Under the pieces are notes generated by a model. It saw only the letters and a list, made by a program, of their open reading frames with translations, ran no database searches and was not told the origin of the DNA. A stretch of 51,079 bases of DNA from Caballeronia megalochromosomata (lineage in GTDB: Bacteria > Pseudomonadota > Gammaproteobacteria > Burkholderiales > Burkholderiaceae), in assembly GCA_001580565.1 (NCBI GenBank), contig LRBF01000083.1, positions 1 through 51,079 of the forward strand, in the 5' to 3' direction. Both the position numbers and the translations under genes were made by a program. Shown piece by piece: positions 8,684 through 17,244 of the stretch (its first letter is position 1; every line of letters begins with the position of its first letter).

Positions 8684-9241
8684 TCAGTTTTTGTCCGCCA
8701 TCCACGCATCGAAGCCGTCGTGCCCGAGACGGCGTAGCGTGGCGATATTGCGCTCGTAGATATCGGATGCCTCGGGGAACGCATCGACGGCGCGATCGAT
8801 ACTCGCTTCACGCAGCAGGTGAAAGATCGGATACGGCGCACGATTCGTGTAGTTGTCGATATCGTCGGGCGCGGTGCCCTCGAACTGATACTGCGGATGA
8901 AAGCTCGCGATCTGCAATTCGCCCGCGAGTCCCAGTTGATCGAGCAGGCGCTCGGCGAAGAAGAGGGCGTCGTTGTAGTCGGCGAAATCCGCGAACGCAT
9001 GCGGTGTGATGAAAAGTGTCGTATCGACGGCTTCGGGATCGGTGTCGCGCAACAGGCGAAGTTCATCCGTCAGTTCTACGACGAGATCCTCCACGCCGCG
9101 CGCCTCGCTCACCACATAGCGAATCTGGTTTTTGACATGCACGCTCTTGGCGAACGGGCAGAGATTGAGGCCGATCACCGCGCGGGTGAGCCAGTGTCGA
9201 GTCGCCGCGATCACGTCGTCGCGGGTGCTGCCGTCAGTCAT
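8684..9241 (-). CDS. DUF1415 domain-containing protein
   Basis: This 185-aa protein fits the DUF1415 family. It has the conserved start region RHWLTRAVIGLNLCPFAK with an invariant-looking NLCPFAK, then FHPQYQFEG and NRAPYPIFHLLRE blocks. The biochemical role of the family is unknown. I chose the ATG at 9241 because it overlaps the tetR stop as ATGA, a sign of translational coupling; an upstream in-frame start at 9271 would add 10 residues inside tetR. It is the second gene of a tetR-DUF1415 unit and ends immediately against the methyltransferase stop. Confidence 0.87.
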   Translation of the reverse strand: MTDGSTRDDVIAATRHWLTRAVIGLNLCPFAKSVHVKNQIRYVVSEARGVEDLVVELTDELRLLRDTDPEAVDTTLFITPHAFADFADYNDALFFAERLLDQLGLAGELQIASFHPQYQFEGTAPDDIDNYTNRAPYPIFHLLREASIDRAVDAFPEASDIYERNIATLRRLGHDGFDAWMADKN

Positions 9242-9921
9242 GAATCTTCCTGTTTTCGATGCGCGGGACACGCTGCGACGATCAACGTGCGCGCGATGCG
9301 CGGCGCGGCGAGCAGCGGGCCCGAGCCGGGGCCGTACGTCTGGCTCGTCGCGTAAATGCCGTCGACCAGCAACGCGAGCGATTCCGCCAGTTCAACGGGA
9401 TTATCCGCTCCGGCCGCCGTGGACATCTCGACGAGACGCGTCATCAGGTAATTTTTGTTGCGCTCGACCGATTGCCGCGCGGGATGCGCCGGATCGCCGA
9501 ATTCGCACGCGATGTTCACGAACGGGCAACCGCGATAATCCGGCGAGGACGCGCGTTTCACCAGATCTTCCAGCGCCTGAATCATCTGCCTGGCCGGTTC
9601 ACCCGGATGCTTCGCGACGCTCGCCTCGAAACGCCGCCGAAAACCTTCGTCCATGCGCTCCAGGTACGCCACGACGAGTTCGTCCTTCGACGCGAAACGC
9701 CGATACAGGCTCATTTTGTTGACGCCCGCGCGCTCCACGACGGCATCGACGCCGATCGCCCGGACGCCGTCGCGATAGAACAACTCCTGCGCCGCATCGA
9801 GCAATTGCTCCTGCGCGGTCGCGCCGTCGGTGCGGACACTTCGGCGAGTGTGGCTTTTCGGCTGGTCGGCGGTTGATCGTGTCAAGGTCGGTTCTCCGGA
9901 ATTCTGCTGCGTGCTTGACAT
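9238..9921 (-). CDS. TetR-family transcriptional regulator
   Basis: This 227-aa protein has an N-terminal TetR helix-turn-helix at about residues 35-85, with DGVRAIGVDAVVERAGVNK and MSLYRRFASKDEL, followed by a helical ligand domain. The first 30 residues are a polar, probably disordered extension. It is divergent from an MFS carrier gene, and a perfect palindrome covers its own start region at 9922-9937, which suggests autoregulation and control of the carrier. Its last 4 bases overlap the DUF1415 start, so the two are co-expressed. Confidence 0.9.
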   Translation of the reverse strand: MSSTQQNSGEPTLTRSTADQPKSHTRRSVRTDGATAQEQLLDAAQELFYRDGVRAIGVDAVVERAGVNKMSLYRRFASKDELVVAYLERMDEGFRRRFEASVAKHPGEPARQMIQALEDLVKRASSPDYRGCPFVNIACEFGDPAHPARQSVERNKNYLMTRLVEMSTAAGADNPVELAESLALLVDGIYATSQTYGPGSGPLLAAPRIARTLIVAACPAHRKQEDS

Positions 9922-9971
9922 GTTACCGATCGGTAACTAAGCTCGCAACTCTGATGTGACAGAGCGGTAAC
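9922..9971. promoter_or_regulatory. TetR operator palindrome and second half-site
   Basis: GTTACCGATCGGTAAC at 9922-9937 is a perfect 16-bp palindrome that abuts the tetR start codon. A second half-site CGGTAAC occurs at 9965-9971, about one to two helical turns before the MFS start, and CGTAACGG at 9991-9998 is a weaker echo. The position between tetR and a divergent carrier is classic for TetR-family control. Binding itself is inferred. Confidence 0.75.
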
Positions 9972-10005
9972 GTCGCAGGACAAAAATCAACGTAACGGAG
10001 CAGCG

Positions 10006-11289
10006 ATGAATTGGGTGGCGAGACGGCTGAACGGCCGGATACATTACGGCTGGGTTGCGGTGGGCGTCGTGTTTTTCGTGCTGCTCGCGGCGGCCGGCAC
10101 GCGTGCGACGCCGAGCGTCATGATGTTGCCGCTCGAAAAGCAGTTCGGCTGGTCGCGCGGCACGATTTCGCTGGCGATTTCGATCAATCTCGCCCTGTAC
10201 GGCCTGACTGGCCCGTTCGCCGCGGCTGCGATGCAGCGTTTCGGCGTGCGTCCAACGGTGCTCGCCGCGATCGCGACACTCGCTGCGGGCGTCGGTCTTT
10301 CGTCGCTGATGACCGAGCCGTGGCAGATGGTGCTCGTCTGGGGCGTGATGGTCGGCAGCGCGACGGGCGTCGCCGCGCTCACGCTGTCCGCGACGGTCGT
10401 GAATCGCTGGTTCAGCACGCATCGCGGTCTCGCGATGGGCATTCTCACCGCGAGCTCCGCGACGGGCCAGCTCGTGTTCCTGCCGTTCCTCGCCTCGATT
10501 TCCGAGCGCTTCGGCTGGCGGCCGGTCGTGTTCGTCGTCGCGGCGGCGGCGGCGATCGTGTTGCCGCTCGTCGCGTGGCTGCTGCCCGAGCGTCCGGCTG
10601 ATCTTTCGCTGCGACCCGTCGGCGAGACGGCGGAAGTGCCGCCCGGCGCGGTCACGCCGCCGAAAAATCCGATCAAGGTCGCGTTCGGCGCGCTTGCATC
10701 GGCGAGCAAGACGCGCGATTTCTGGCTGCTTTTCTTCAGCTTCTTCGTCTGCGGCGCGAGCACGAACGGCTACGTCGGCACACACCTGATCGCCATGTGC
10801 TCCGATTACGGCATGACTCAGGTGCAGGGCGCAACCCTGCTCGCCGCGATGGGCATCTTCGATCTCTTCGGCACGACACTCTCCGGCTGGCTTTCCGACC
10901 GCTACAACGCACGCCTGCTGCTGTTCTGGTACTACGGCCTGCGCGGACTCTCGCTGATTTATCTTCCGTATGCGTTCGGCATCGATTTCTTCGGGCTGCC
11001 GCTCTTCGCCGTGTTCTATGGCCTCGACTGGATCGCGACCGTTCCGCCGACGGTGCGACTCGCCACCGATGTCTACGGCAAGGAATCGGCGCCGATCGTG
11101 TTCGGCTGGGTCGTTGCGGGCCATCAGCTCGGCGCGGCGTTCGCGGCGCTCGGCGGCGGCATGCTGCGCTCGAGCCTCGGCAGCTATACCGTCGCGACGA
11201 TGATCTCCGGCGGCCTGTGCCTCGTCGCGGCCGTGACCGTGTTGCGCATCAATCGCGCGGGCCGCTCGATGGGCGTCGCCGCGACCTGA
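10006..11289 (+). CDS. MFS transporter
   Basis: This 427-aa protein has about twelve transmembrane segments with a central hydrophilic loop near residues 200-230. The HYGWVAVGVVFF start and the FGWSRGTISLAIS segment resemble the monocarboxylate/oxalate-formate branch of the major facilitator superfamily. The inner-membrane location is clear; the substrate, possibly an organic acid, is not. A GGAG ribosome binding site lies 5 nt before the ATG. It is divergent from tetR across the palindromic operator, so ligand-dependent induction through that regulator is likely. Confidence 0.85.
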   Translation: MNWVARRLNGRIHYGWVAVGVVFFVLLAAAGTRATPSVMMLPLEKQFGWSRGTISLAISINLALYGLTGPFAAAAMQRFGVRPTVLAAIATLAAGVGLSSLMTEPWQMVLVWGVMVGSATGVAALTLSATVVNRWFSTHRGLAMGILTASSATGQLVFLPFLASISERFGWRPVVFVVAAAAAIVLPLVAWLLPERPADLSLRPVGETAEVPPGAVTPPKNPIKVAFGALASASKTRDFWLLFFSFFVCGASTNGYVGTHLIAMCSDYGMTQVQGATLLAAMGIFDLFGTTLSGWLSDRYNARLLLFWYYGLRGLSLIYLPYAFGIDFFGLPLFAVFYGLDWIATVPPTVRLATDVYGKESAPIVFGWVVAGHQLGAAFAALGGGMLRSSLGSYTVATMISGGLCLVAAVTVLRINRAGRSMGVAAT

Positions 11290-11394
11290 CGATCTGCACG
11301 CGCGCGCGAGCTTGTTTATCCTTGTCGCCTGGAACGGCGCGCACCTTCGCCGATGCGCGCCGTTTGAATTTCATCACGCCAACGAGGATCGAAC

Positions 11395-11991
11395 ATGACC
11401 ACCAAGCCCGCTCCGACCGATATCGACATCCATGAACTGATCGCCGGCCGTTGGAGCCCGCGCGCGTTTTCCAATGCGCCCATCGAGCGCGCGCAGTTGC
11501 ATCGTCTGCTGGAAGCGGCGCGCTGGGCGCCGTCGTCGAACAATATGCAGCCGTGGCGTTTTATCGCGTTCGACCGTCATCGCGACGAAGCGGCGTTCAA
11601 GCGCGCGTTCGATACGCTCATGCCGGGCAACCAGAAGTGGAATGTGAACGTGCCGGTGCTCGTCTGCGTGACGGCGTCGACGCTCACGCCGAAGGGCGAC
11701 GCGAACCGCACCGCGACGTACGATACCGGCGCGGCCGCGATGGCGCTCGTGCTTCAGGCGCACGCGCTGGGGCTCGCGACGCATCAGATGGGCGGCTTCG
11801 ATCGTGACGCGTTCCGCCAGGCGTTCGCGATTCCCGCCGATGTGGAGATCATCGCGATGATCGCGATCGGTCATCACGGCGACGCGAGCCAGCTCGACGA
11901 AGCGCTGCGCGAGCGCGAAGCGGCACCGCGCGCGCGCAAGACGCTGGCCGAAACGGCCTTCGAAGGCGCGTGGGACAAGGCGTTCAAATAA
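11395..11991 (+). CDS. nitroreductase-family FMN oxidoreductase
   Basis: This 198-aa protein shows the nitroreductase fold signature: RWSPRAFSNAPI near the start, then LLEAARWAPSSNNMQPWRF, which binds the FMN phosphate and positions the dimer. The later YDTGAAAMALVLQAHALGL and ATHQMGGF segments complete the fold. Such enzymes are cytoplasmic and reduce nitro compounds or quinones with NAD(P)H, and substrates are broad. A GAGGA ribosome binding site precedes the ATG. It lies about 100 nt after the MFS gene on the same strand and could share its transcript; it converges with the next MFS gene only 6 nt away. Confidence 0.88.
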   Translation: MTTKPAPTDIDIHELIAGRWSPRAFSNAPIERAQLHRLLEAARWAPSSNNMQPWRFIAFDRHRDEAAFKRAFDTLMPGNQKWNVNVPVLVCVTASTLTPKGDANRTATYDTGAAAMALVLQAHALGLATHQMGGFDRDAFRQAFAIPADVEIIAMIAIGHHGDASQLDEALREREAAPRARKTLAETAFEGAWDKAFK

Positions 11992-11997
11992 GCCCGC

Positions 11998-13437
11998 TCA
12001 TTGCTCGTCCGCAGCCGAGAGTGGACGAGCGACATCTTCGAGCGATTTGCGCTCCGCCGCGACGCCCCAGATGCCCGCGACGACCGCGGCCGCGATCATC
12101 AGCAGCGACCCGATCAGATAGCCCACGAAGACGGCGCCACGCTCGTGGGTATCGATCAGCTGGCCGAAAAGCGTCGGCCCGATAATGCCGCCGAGCGCCG
12201 TTCCGAACGCGTAGAACACCGCGATGGCGAGCGCGCGAATCTCCAGCGGGAAGGTTTCGCTCACTGTCAGATAAGCCGAGCTGGCCGCCGCCGACGCGAA
12301 GAAGAAAATCACCATCCACGCGATGGTCTGCGTCGTCACGGTGAGCATGCCTTGCATGAACATCCAGCCGCTCACGGTCAGCAGCACGCCCGAAATCGCA
12401 TACGTGAACGCGATCATCCGGCGCCGGCCGAGCACATCGAAAAGCTTGCCGAGCAGAATCGGGCCGAGAAAATTTCCGGCTGCGAACGGCAACACATACC
12501 AGCCGATGTGATCGCCCGGCACGTGATAGAAGTCGGTCAGTACGAGCGCGTAGGTGAAAAATATCGCGTTGTAGAAGAACGCCTGCGCCGTCATCAGCAT
12601 GAGCCCGACGAGCGAGCGGCTGCGATGCACCTTGAAAAGCGTATGCACGACTTCGCTCAACCGGGTTGTTTCGCGCGCGTGCAGACGCAGCGGCTTTACC
12701 GGCGTATCGGGAATCTCGACGCCGTGCTGCCGGAAATGCGCCTCGATTTCCTCGACCACCAGCTTCGCTTCTTCCGCGCGATTGTGCGTGATGAGCCAGC
12801 GCGGGCTTTCCGGCACCCACATCCGCATGAAGAGGATCGTGAGTCCGAGCACCGCGCCGATCAGAAAGCACGCGCGCCATCCCCAGTCCGGCGGGAGCAG
12901 GCCAGGATCGAGCAGTACGAGCGAGCCGGCCGCGCCGATGCCCGCGCCGATCCAGAACGTGCCGTTGATCGCGAGATCGGTCCAGCCGCGCAGACGGGCG
13001 GGCGTGAATTCCTGAATCGTCGAGTTGATTGCGGTGTATTCGCCGCCGATGCCCGCGCCAGTCAGAAAGCGAAACAGCACGAAGGTCGCGAGATTCCACG
13101 AGAACGCGGTCGCGGCCGTGGCGGCCACGTAGAGAAAGAGCGTGATGAAAAACAGCTTGCGTCGGCCGAGCCGGTCCGTGAGCCAGCCGAAGCCGAGCGC
13201 GCCAAGCACCGCGCCCGCGATATACGCGCTGCCCGCGATGCCGACATCGGCATTCGAAAACCGCAGCGCCGGACTCGACTTGAGCGCGCTCGCGACCGAA
13301 CCGGCGAGCGTCACTTCGAGTCCGTCGAGCAGCCAGGTGATGCCCAGCGCAAGCACGATCAGCGTGTGAAAGCGGCCCCACGGCAGACGATCGAGCCGTC
13401 CGGGCAGGTCGGTTTCGATGATGGCTTTATCGCTCAA
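11998..13437 (-). CDS. MFS transporter, sugar/metabolite porter type
   Basis: This 479-aa protein has twelve predicted membrane segments and two copies of the MFS loop motif, including GWLTDRLGRRKLF between segments 2 and 3 and GKLFDVLGRRRMI in the second half. FRFLTGAGIGGEYTAINSTI in segment 4 and the PESPRWLITHNR block before the central loop are typical of the sugar-porter/metabolite:proton branch that includes aromatic acid carriers. The substrate is unknown. It is divergent from the Hsp70-like gene and has no partner enzyme gene beside it. Confidence 0.86.
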   Translation of the reverse strand: MSDKAIIETDLPGRLDRLPWGRFHTLIVLALGITWLLDGLEVTLAGSVASALKSSPALRFSNADVGIAGSAYIAGAVLGALGFGWLTDRLGRRKLFFITLFLYVAATAATAFSWNLATFVLFRFLTGAGIGGEYTAINSTIQEFTPARLRGWTDLAINGTFWIGAGIGAAGSLVLLDPGLLPPDWGWRACFLIGAVLGLTILFMRMWVPESPRWLITHNRAEEAKLVVEEIEAHFRQHGVEIPDTPVKPLRLHARETTRLSEVVHTLFKVHRSRSLVGLMLMTAQAFFYNAIFFTYALVLTDFYHVPGDHIGWYVLPFAAGNFLGPILLGKLFDVLGRRRMIAFTYAISGVLLTVSGWMFMQGMLTVTTQTIAWMVIFFFASAAASSAYLTVSETFPLEIRALAIAVFYAFGTALGGIIGPTLFGQLIDTHERGAVFVGYLIGSLLMIAAAVVAGIWGVAAERKSLEDVARPLSAADEQ

Positions 13438-13526
13438 ACGGTTCTCCCGGTGGCGTGCTTTCGCTGCGACGACGCAAGCGAAAAAACGAATAAATTGCCG
13501 CCCAGACGAGCAAATTACATTCCGCT

Positions 13527-13543
13527 TTGGTGATATAAACCAA
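13527..13543. promoter_or_regulatory. inverted repeat in AT-rich divergent promoter region
   Basis: TTGGT-GATATAA-ACCAA is a perfect 5-bp inverted repeat around a 7-nt AT-rich centre. It lies in the AT-rich stretch between the MFS gene and the Hsp70-like gene, the only obvious promoter area for both. It may be an operator; no regulator gene is adjacent. Confidence 0.35.
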
Positions 13544-13642
13544 TCGATTTAAAAATATCTCAAATGCGGTTGATGCGTCTTCCGGAACGTGTTAAAAACG
13601 CCGACCATGTTTGAATGCGGTGTACTCACTCGACGCCGCCGG

Positions 13643-14899
13643 ATGCCCATGACTTATTGCGCGATCGATTTCGGCACATCGAATTCTGCCGTCGCTCTTC
13701 CTGACGGCCTGTCGATTCGGCTGGCGCCCGTGGAAGGCGAGGCAACCACGTTGCCTACCGCCGTTTTCTTCAACACCGACGAGAATAACCAGTCCTACGG
13801 GCGCGCGGCGCTCGAAGCGTACATCGACGGCTTCGACGGCCGCCTGATGCGCTCGATGAAGAGCATTCTCGGCTCGCCGCTCGCGGACAACAGCACCGAT
13901 CTCGGCGACGGTTCCGCGATCAAATACACCGACGTCATCACGCTCTTCCTGCAGCATCTGAAGCAAAAGGCGCAGGCGCTCGCGGCCGAACCGCTCACGC
14001 GCGCGGTGCTCGGCCGCCCGGTGTTTTTCGTCGACGACGATCCGCGTGCCGATCACCTTGCGCAAAAGCAGCTCGAAGCCTGTGCGCACGCGGTCGGTCT
14101 GCGGGAGATCCACTTCCAGTTCGAGCCGATCGCCGCTGCGTTCGACTACGAAGCGGGCCTGACGAAAGAAGGGCTCGTGCTGGTCGCGGATATCGGCGGC
14201 GGTACGTCGGACTTCTCGCTCGTGCGCGTCGGCCCGGAGCGGGCGCGCCATCTGGAGCGCAAGGACGACGTGCTCGCGCATCACGGCGTGCACGTGGCCG
14301 GCACGGATTTCGACCGCCGCGTCGAACTCGTGACCGTGCTGCGCGAACTCGGCTATCAGTCGCTCGACGCCAAGGGGCGCGAAATGCCCAGCCCCGTGTA
14401 CTTCGATCTCGCGACCTGGCATCTGATCAACACGGTCTATACGCCGAAACGGGTGAGCGAACTGCAACTGATGCGCCATCTCTACACCGACGTGCGCCAT
14501 CACGATCGCCTGATGCGCGTCGTGGATCGCCGGCTCGGTCACGCGCTGACGGCGCACGCCGAGGAAGCGAAGATCGATGTCGCGGCGGGCGGCACGACCG
14601 AAATCGACATGGAAGAGGTGGAGGAGGCGCTGCGCGTCGCGTTCGACGAGACGCAACTGATCGCGGCGGGCGCCGATGAAACGCGACGTATCGTCGAGGC
14701 GGCGCAGGAAACGCTCAGGCGCGCAGGCGTGGCGCCCGCCGACGTGGGCGCCGTCTATTTCACGGGCGGTACGACCGGGTTGCGGTTCTTGTCGGAAGCG
14801 CTGGCGGCAGCGTTTCCTGCCGCGCAGCCGGTATTCGGCGATCGCCTCGCCAGCGTGGCGAAGGGACTCGGAATCTACGCACAACGCGTTTTCGCGTGA
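13643..14899 (+). CDS. Hsp70-family protein, YegD-like
   Basis: This protein of about 418 aa has the actin/Hsp70 ATPase fold. AIDFGTSNSAV is the first phosphate motif, VADIGGGTSDFSLV the second, and YFTGGTTGLRFLSEAL the adenosine motif, with EPIAAAFDYE as the connecting segment. It lacks the DnaK substrate-binding domain, which matches E. coli YegD (about 450 aa), whose role is unclear. Several in-frame starts exist (13589, 13607, 13643, 13649); I took 13643 because it places the fold at the N-terminus as in the family. An intrinsic terminator follows. Confidence 0.85.
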   Translation: MPMTYCAIDFGTSNSAVALPDGLSIRLAPVEGEATTLPTAVFFNTDENNQSYGRAALEAYIDGFDGRLMRSMKSILGSPLADNSTDLGDGSAIKYTDVITLFLQHLKQKAQALAAEPLTRAVLGRPVFFVDDDPRADHLAQKQLEACAHAVGLREIHFQFEPIAAAFDYEAGLTKEGLVLVADIGGGTSDFSLVRVGPERARHLERKDDVLAHHGVHVAGTDFDRRVELVTVLRELGYQSLDAKGREMPSPVYFDLATWHLINTVYTPKRVSELQLMRHLYTDVRHHDRLMRVVDRRLGHALTAHAEEAKIDVAAGGTTEIDMEEVEEALRVAFDETQLIAAGADETRRIVEAAQETLRRAGVAPADVGAVYFTGGTTGLRFLSEALAAAFPAAQPVFGDRLASVAKGLGIYAQRVFA

Positions 14900-14931
14900 C
14901 GCCCGGCTGCGCGCCAGGAGCCAGAAAACAG

Positions 14932-14956
14932 AAAACCCCGCCATGGCGGGGTTTTT
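14932..14956. terminator. bidirectional intrinsic terminator
   Basis: The AAAACCCCGC/GCGGGGTTTT stem with a 4-nt loop and T runs on both sides lies between the convergent Hsp70-like and cold shock genes and can end both transcripts. Confidence 0.9.
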
Positions 14957-14976
14957 TGCACAAATCGTAGCGGGTC

Positions 14977-15180
14977 TTAGACCGGCTTGATGTTTGCTGC
15001 TTGCTTGCCCTTCGGGCCAGTCTTCACTTCGTAGGAAACCTTTTGGTTTTCCTGAAGCGTCTTGAAGCCTTCGATGCGGATTTCCGAGAAGTGTGCGAAC
15101 AGATCTTCGCCGCCGCCATCCGGAGTGATGAAGCCAAAGCCCTTTGCGTCATTGAACCACTTGACGGTACCGGTTTCCAT
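14977..15180 (-). CDS. cold shock protein, CspA family
   Basis: This 67-aa protein is a single cold shock domain. It starts [10 protein letters not shown], has the RNP1 motif KGFGFI at residues 13-18 and the RNP2 motif LFAHF at 27-31, and ends [10 protein letters not shown]. Such proteins bind single-stranded RNA and DNA and melt RNA structure. A GGAA ribosome binding site lies 8 nt upstream of the ATG. The gene is preceded by a predicted leader of about 138 nt (see promoter at 15325-15353), as in classic cold-shock mRNAs whose translation depends on leader structure. Cold induction is inferred; some family members are constitutive. Confidence 0.96.
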   Translation of the reverse strand: METGTVKWFNDAKGFGFITPDGGGEDLFAHFSEIRIEGFKTLQENQKVSYEVKTGPKGKQAANIKPV

Positions 15181-15318
15181 GTTACTTGTTCCAAAAAAAT
15201 GATGAATAAGGCCGAAGCCCAGGGGTGCGGAAAATCAAGGAAGGGGCAATGGGACCAACCGGAGTACCGTGATGGCGAACTCGAAAGAACCAATTCACTC
15301 GCCACTTGAAATCCTGCA
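15181..15318 (-). promoter_or_regulatory. predicted long 5' leader of the cold shock mRNA
   Basis: If transcription starts about 7 nt after the -10 box at 15325-15330, the cold shock mRNA has a leader of about 138 nt with no ORF of its own. Cold shock mRNAs of the cspA type carry similarly long leaders that act as temperature-dependent structures. I did not find an exact match to the E. coli cold box. The leader ends in an A/T-rich run and the GGAACAAGTAAC stretch before the ATG. Confidence 0.5.
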
Positions 15319-15324
15319 AGAAGC

Positions 15325-15353
15325 TTTATACGGCTAAACCATTTCGCGGTCAA
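15325..15353 (-). promoter_or_regulatory. sigma-70 promoter for the cold shock gene
   Basis: Read on the minus strand, TTGACC (15353-15348) and TATAAA (15330-15325) are separated by exactly 17 nt. They match the -35 and -10 consensus at five positions each, in an AT-rich setting. Nothing else in the 400-bp region between the cold shock gene and the permease is as good on this strand. Confidence 0.7.
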
Positions 15354-15490
15354 TTAATATCCGACAAGTCTGAGGGGATTTTTTCGAGATGCGTAAGCAA
15401 AATTTACGGGGCTTGCAATTTTTGGCCCGTTCGACCTGAAAAAAACACCAATTTAGGGCGATTTCTTTCCAGTCTGCGCTGCAATCGAAA

Positions 15491-15532
15491 GGTGCAACCG
15501 GTAAACTACGCGCCTTCTTAAGAGGTTGCACC
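15491..15532. promoter_or_regulatory. 9-bp inverted repeat before the permease gene
   Basis: GGTGCAACC at 15491-15499 and GGTTGCACC at 15524-15532 are perfect inverted copies 24 nt apart. They end about 65 nt before the permease start. They could be paired sites for a dimeric regulator or a hairpin in the mRNA leader. No U-tract follows, so it is not an intrinsic terminator. Confidence 0.5.
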
Positions 15533-15597
15533 GCATCGCCTGATCGTCGGAATTTTTCGGGGCAATGCGCGGGCGGCGCGAGACACTGGAGAGAGAG

Positions 15598-17190
15598 TTG
15601 AAGAGTTCGATACAGAGAAATATCGGCCCGATGGCGCTAATGCTGACCGGCCTCGGTTCAATCATCGGTTCAGGCTGGCTGTTCGGCGCGTGGAAAGCCG
15701 CGAAGATCGCCGGGCCGGCAGCGATCGTCGCGTGGGTGATCGGCGCGGTCGTCATTCTGGCGATTGCGCTGACCTACGCGGAGCTCGGCGCGATGTTCCC
15801 CGAGTCCGGCGGCATGGTGCGCTACGCGCGTTACTCGCACGGCGCGCTCGTCGGCTTCATCAGCGCGTGGGCGAACTGGATCGCGATCGTCTCGGTGATC
15901 CCGATCGAAGCGGAAGCGTCGATTCAATACATGAGCACCTGGCCGTACGACTGGGCGCACGCGCTCTTCGTCAACGAGTCGCTCACGCCGATGGGTATCG
16001 GGCTCTCGGCGCTGCTCGTGATCGTCTACTTCATGCTGAACTACTGGGGCGTGAAGGTCTTCGCGCGCGCGAATACCGCGATCACGATCTTCAAGTTCCT
16101 GATTCCGGGCGCAACCATCGCGGGCCTCATCGTCACGGGGTTCCATTCGGAGAATTTCGGCACCGCGGCGAGCTTCGCGCCGTACGGCTGGCCGGCCGTG
16201 CTGACGGCGGTGGCGACGAGCGGCATCGTCTTCAGCTTCAACGGTTTCCAGAGTCCGGTGAATCTCGCCGGCGAAGCGCGAAATCCGGCACGCAGCGTGC
16301 CGTTCGCTGTGATCGGCTCGATTCTGCTCGCGCTCGTGATCTACGTGCTGCTGCAGATCGCGTATATCGGCGCGGTGAGTCCGGGCGACGTGATGAAGGG
16401 CTGGTCGCACTTCAACTTCGCGTCGCCGTTCGCTGAATTGGCGCTCGCGCTGAATCTAAACTGGCTCGCGATCCTGCTGTATGTCGATGCGTTCGTCAGC
16501 CCGAGCGGCACGGGCACGACCTACATGGCGACGACCACCCGCATGATCTACGCGATGCAGCGCAATAACACGATGCCGAAGATTTTCGGTCTCGTGCATC
16601 CGTTCTACGGCGTGCCGCGCCCGGCGATGTGGTTCAACCTGATCGTCGCGTTCATCTTCCTGTTTTTCTTCCGCGGCTGGAGTTCGCTCGCGGCGGTGAT
16701 TTCGGTGGCGACCGTCATTTCGTATCTCACCGGCCCGGTCAGCCTGATGGCGCTACGCCGCTCGGCGACCGACCTCGAGCGTCCGCTCAAGCTGCCGATG
16801 ATGGGCGTGATCGCGCCGTTCGCGTTCGTGTGCGCGTCGCTCGTGCTGTTCTGGGCGAAGTGGCCGCTCACCGGCGAAATCATTCTGCTGATGGTCGTCG
16901 CGCTTCCCGTCTATTTCTACTTTCAGAGCAAGACGGGTTTCGCGGGCTGGGGCCGCGATCTCAAGGCGGCATGGTGGCTCGTGGCCTATTTGCCGTCGAT
17001 GGCCGTGATGTCGCTGATCGGCAGCAAGGATTTCGGCGGCAATGGGCTTCTGCCTTATGGCTGGGACATGGCTGCGGTCGCCGTGCTCGCGCTGATCTTC
17101 TACTACTGGGGCGTGCACACGGGTTATCGCACGGCATACCTCGACGAACGCGAAAGCCGCGACGACATTCTTCACGAAGTCGGCGCCTGA
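15598..17190 (+). CDS. APC-family amino acid permease
   Basis: This 530-aa inner-membrane protein has about twelve to fourteen hydrophobic segments. It opens with IQRNIGPMALMLTGLGSIIGSGW, where the GSIIGSGW glycine-rich break is the substrate-binding feature of APC-superfamily transporters. AYISTWP-like and PVNLAGEARNPARSVPFA segments fit the same group. The substrate is not readable. I prefer the TTG at 15598, which has GGAGA 5 nt upstream and gives a family-like start; the ATG at 15565 would add 11 charged residues. A 9-bp inverted repeat lies upstream and a strong terminator follows. Confidence 0.87.
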   Translation: MKSSIQRNIGPMALMLTGLGSIIGSGWLFGAWKAAKIAGPAAIVAWVIGAVVILAIALTYAELGAMFPESGGMVRYARYSHGALVGFISAWANWIAIVSVIPIEAEASIQYMSTWPYDWAHALFVNESLTPMGIGLSALLVIVYFMLNYWGVKVFARANTAITIFKFLIPGATIAGLIVTGFHSENFGTAASFAPYGWPAVLTAVATSGIVFSFNGFQSPVNLAGEARNPARSVPFAVIGSILLALVIYVLLQIAYIGAVSPGDVMKGWSHFNFASPFAELALALNLNWLAILLYVDAFVSPSGTGTTYMATTTRMIYAMQRNNTMPKIFGLVHPFYGVPRPAMWFNLIVAFIFLFFFRGWSSLAAVISVATVISYLTGPVSLMALRRSATDLERPLKLPMMGVIAPFAFVCASLVLFWAKWPLTGEIILLMVVALPVYFYFQSKTGFAGWGRDLKAAWWLVAYLPSMAVMSLIGSKDFGGNGLLPYGWDMAAVAVLALIFYYWGVHTGYRTAYLDERESRDDILHEVGA

Positions 17191-17208
17191 CCTTTTCAGC
17201 TTCACGAC

Positions 17209-17238
17209 AAAACCCGCCTGAGCGATCAGGCGGGTTTT
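17209..17238. terminator. bidirectional intrinsic terminator
   Basis: A perfect 13-bp stem (AAAACCCGCCTGA with TCAGGCGGGTTTT) with a GCGA tetraloop and following T run separates the convergent permease and dioxygenase genes. Confidence 0.93.
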
Positions 17239-17244
17239 TTTACG

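Noticed and set aside
12001..13533. A 510-codon open frame on the plus strand opposite the MFS transporter
   Set aside because: It is antisense to a well-supported membrane protein, rich in Arg and Glu, with no ribosome binding site or recognisable fold.
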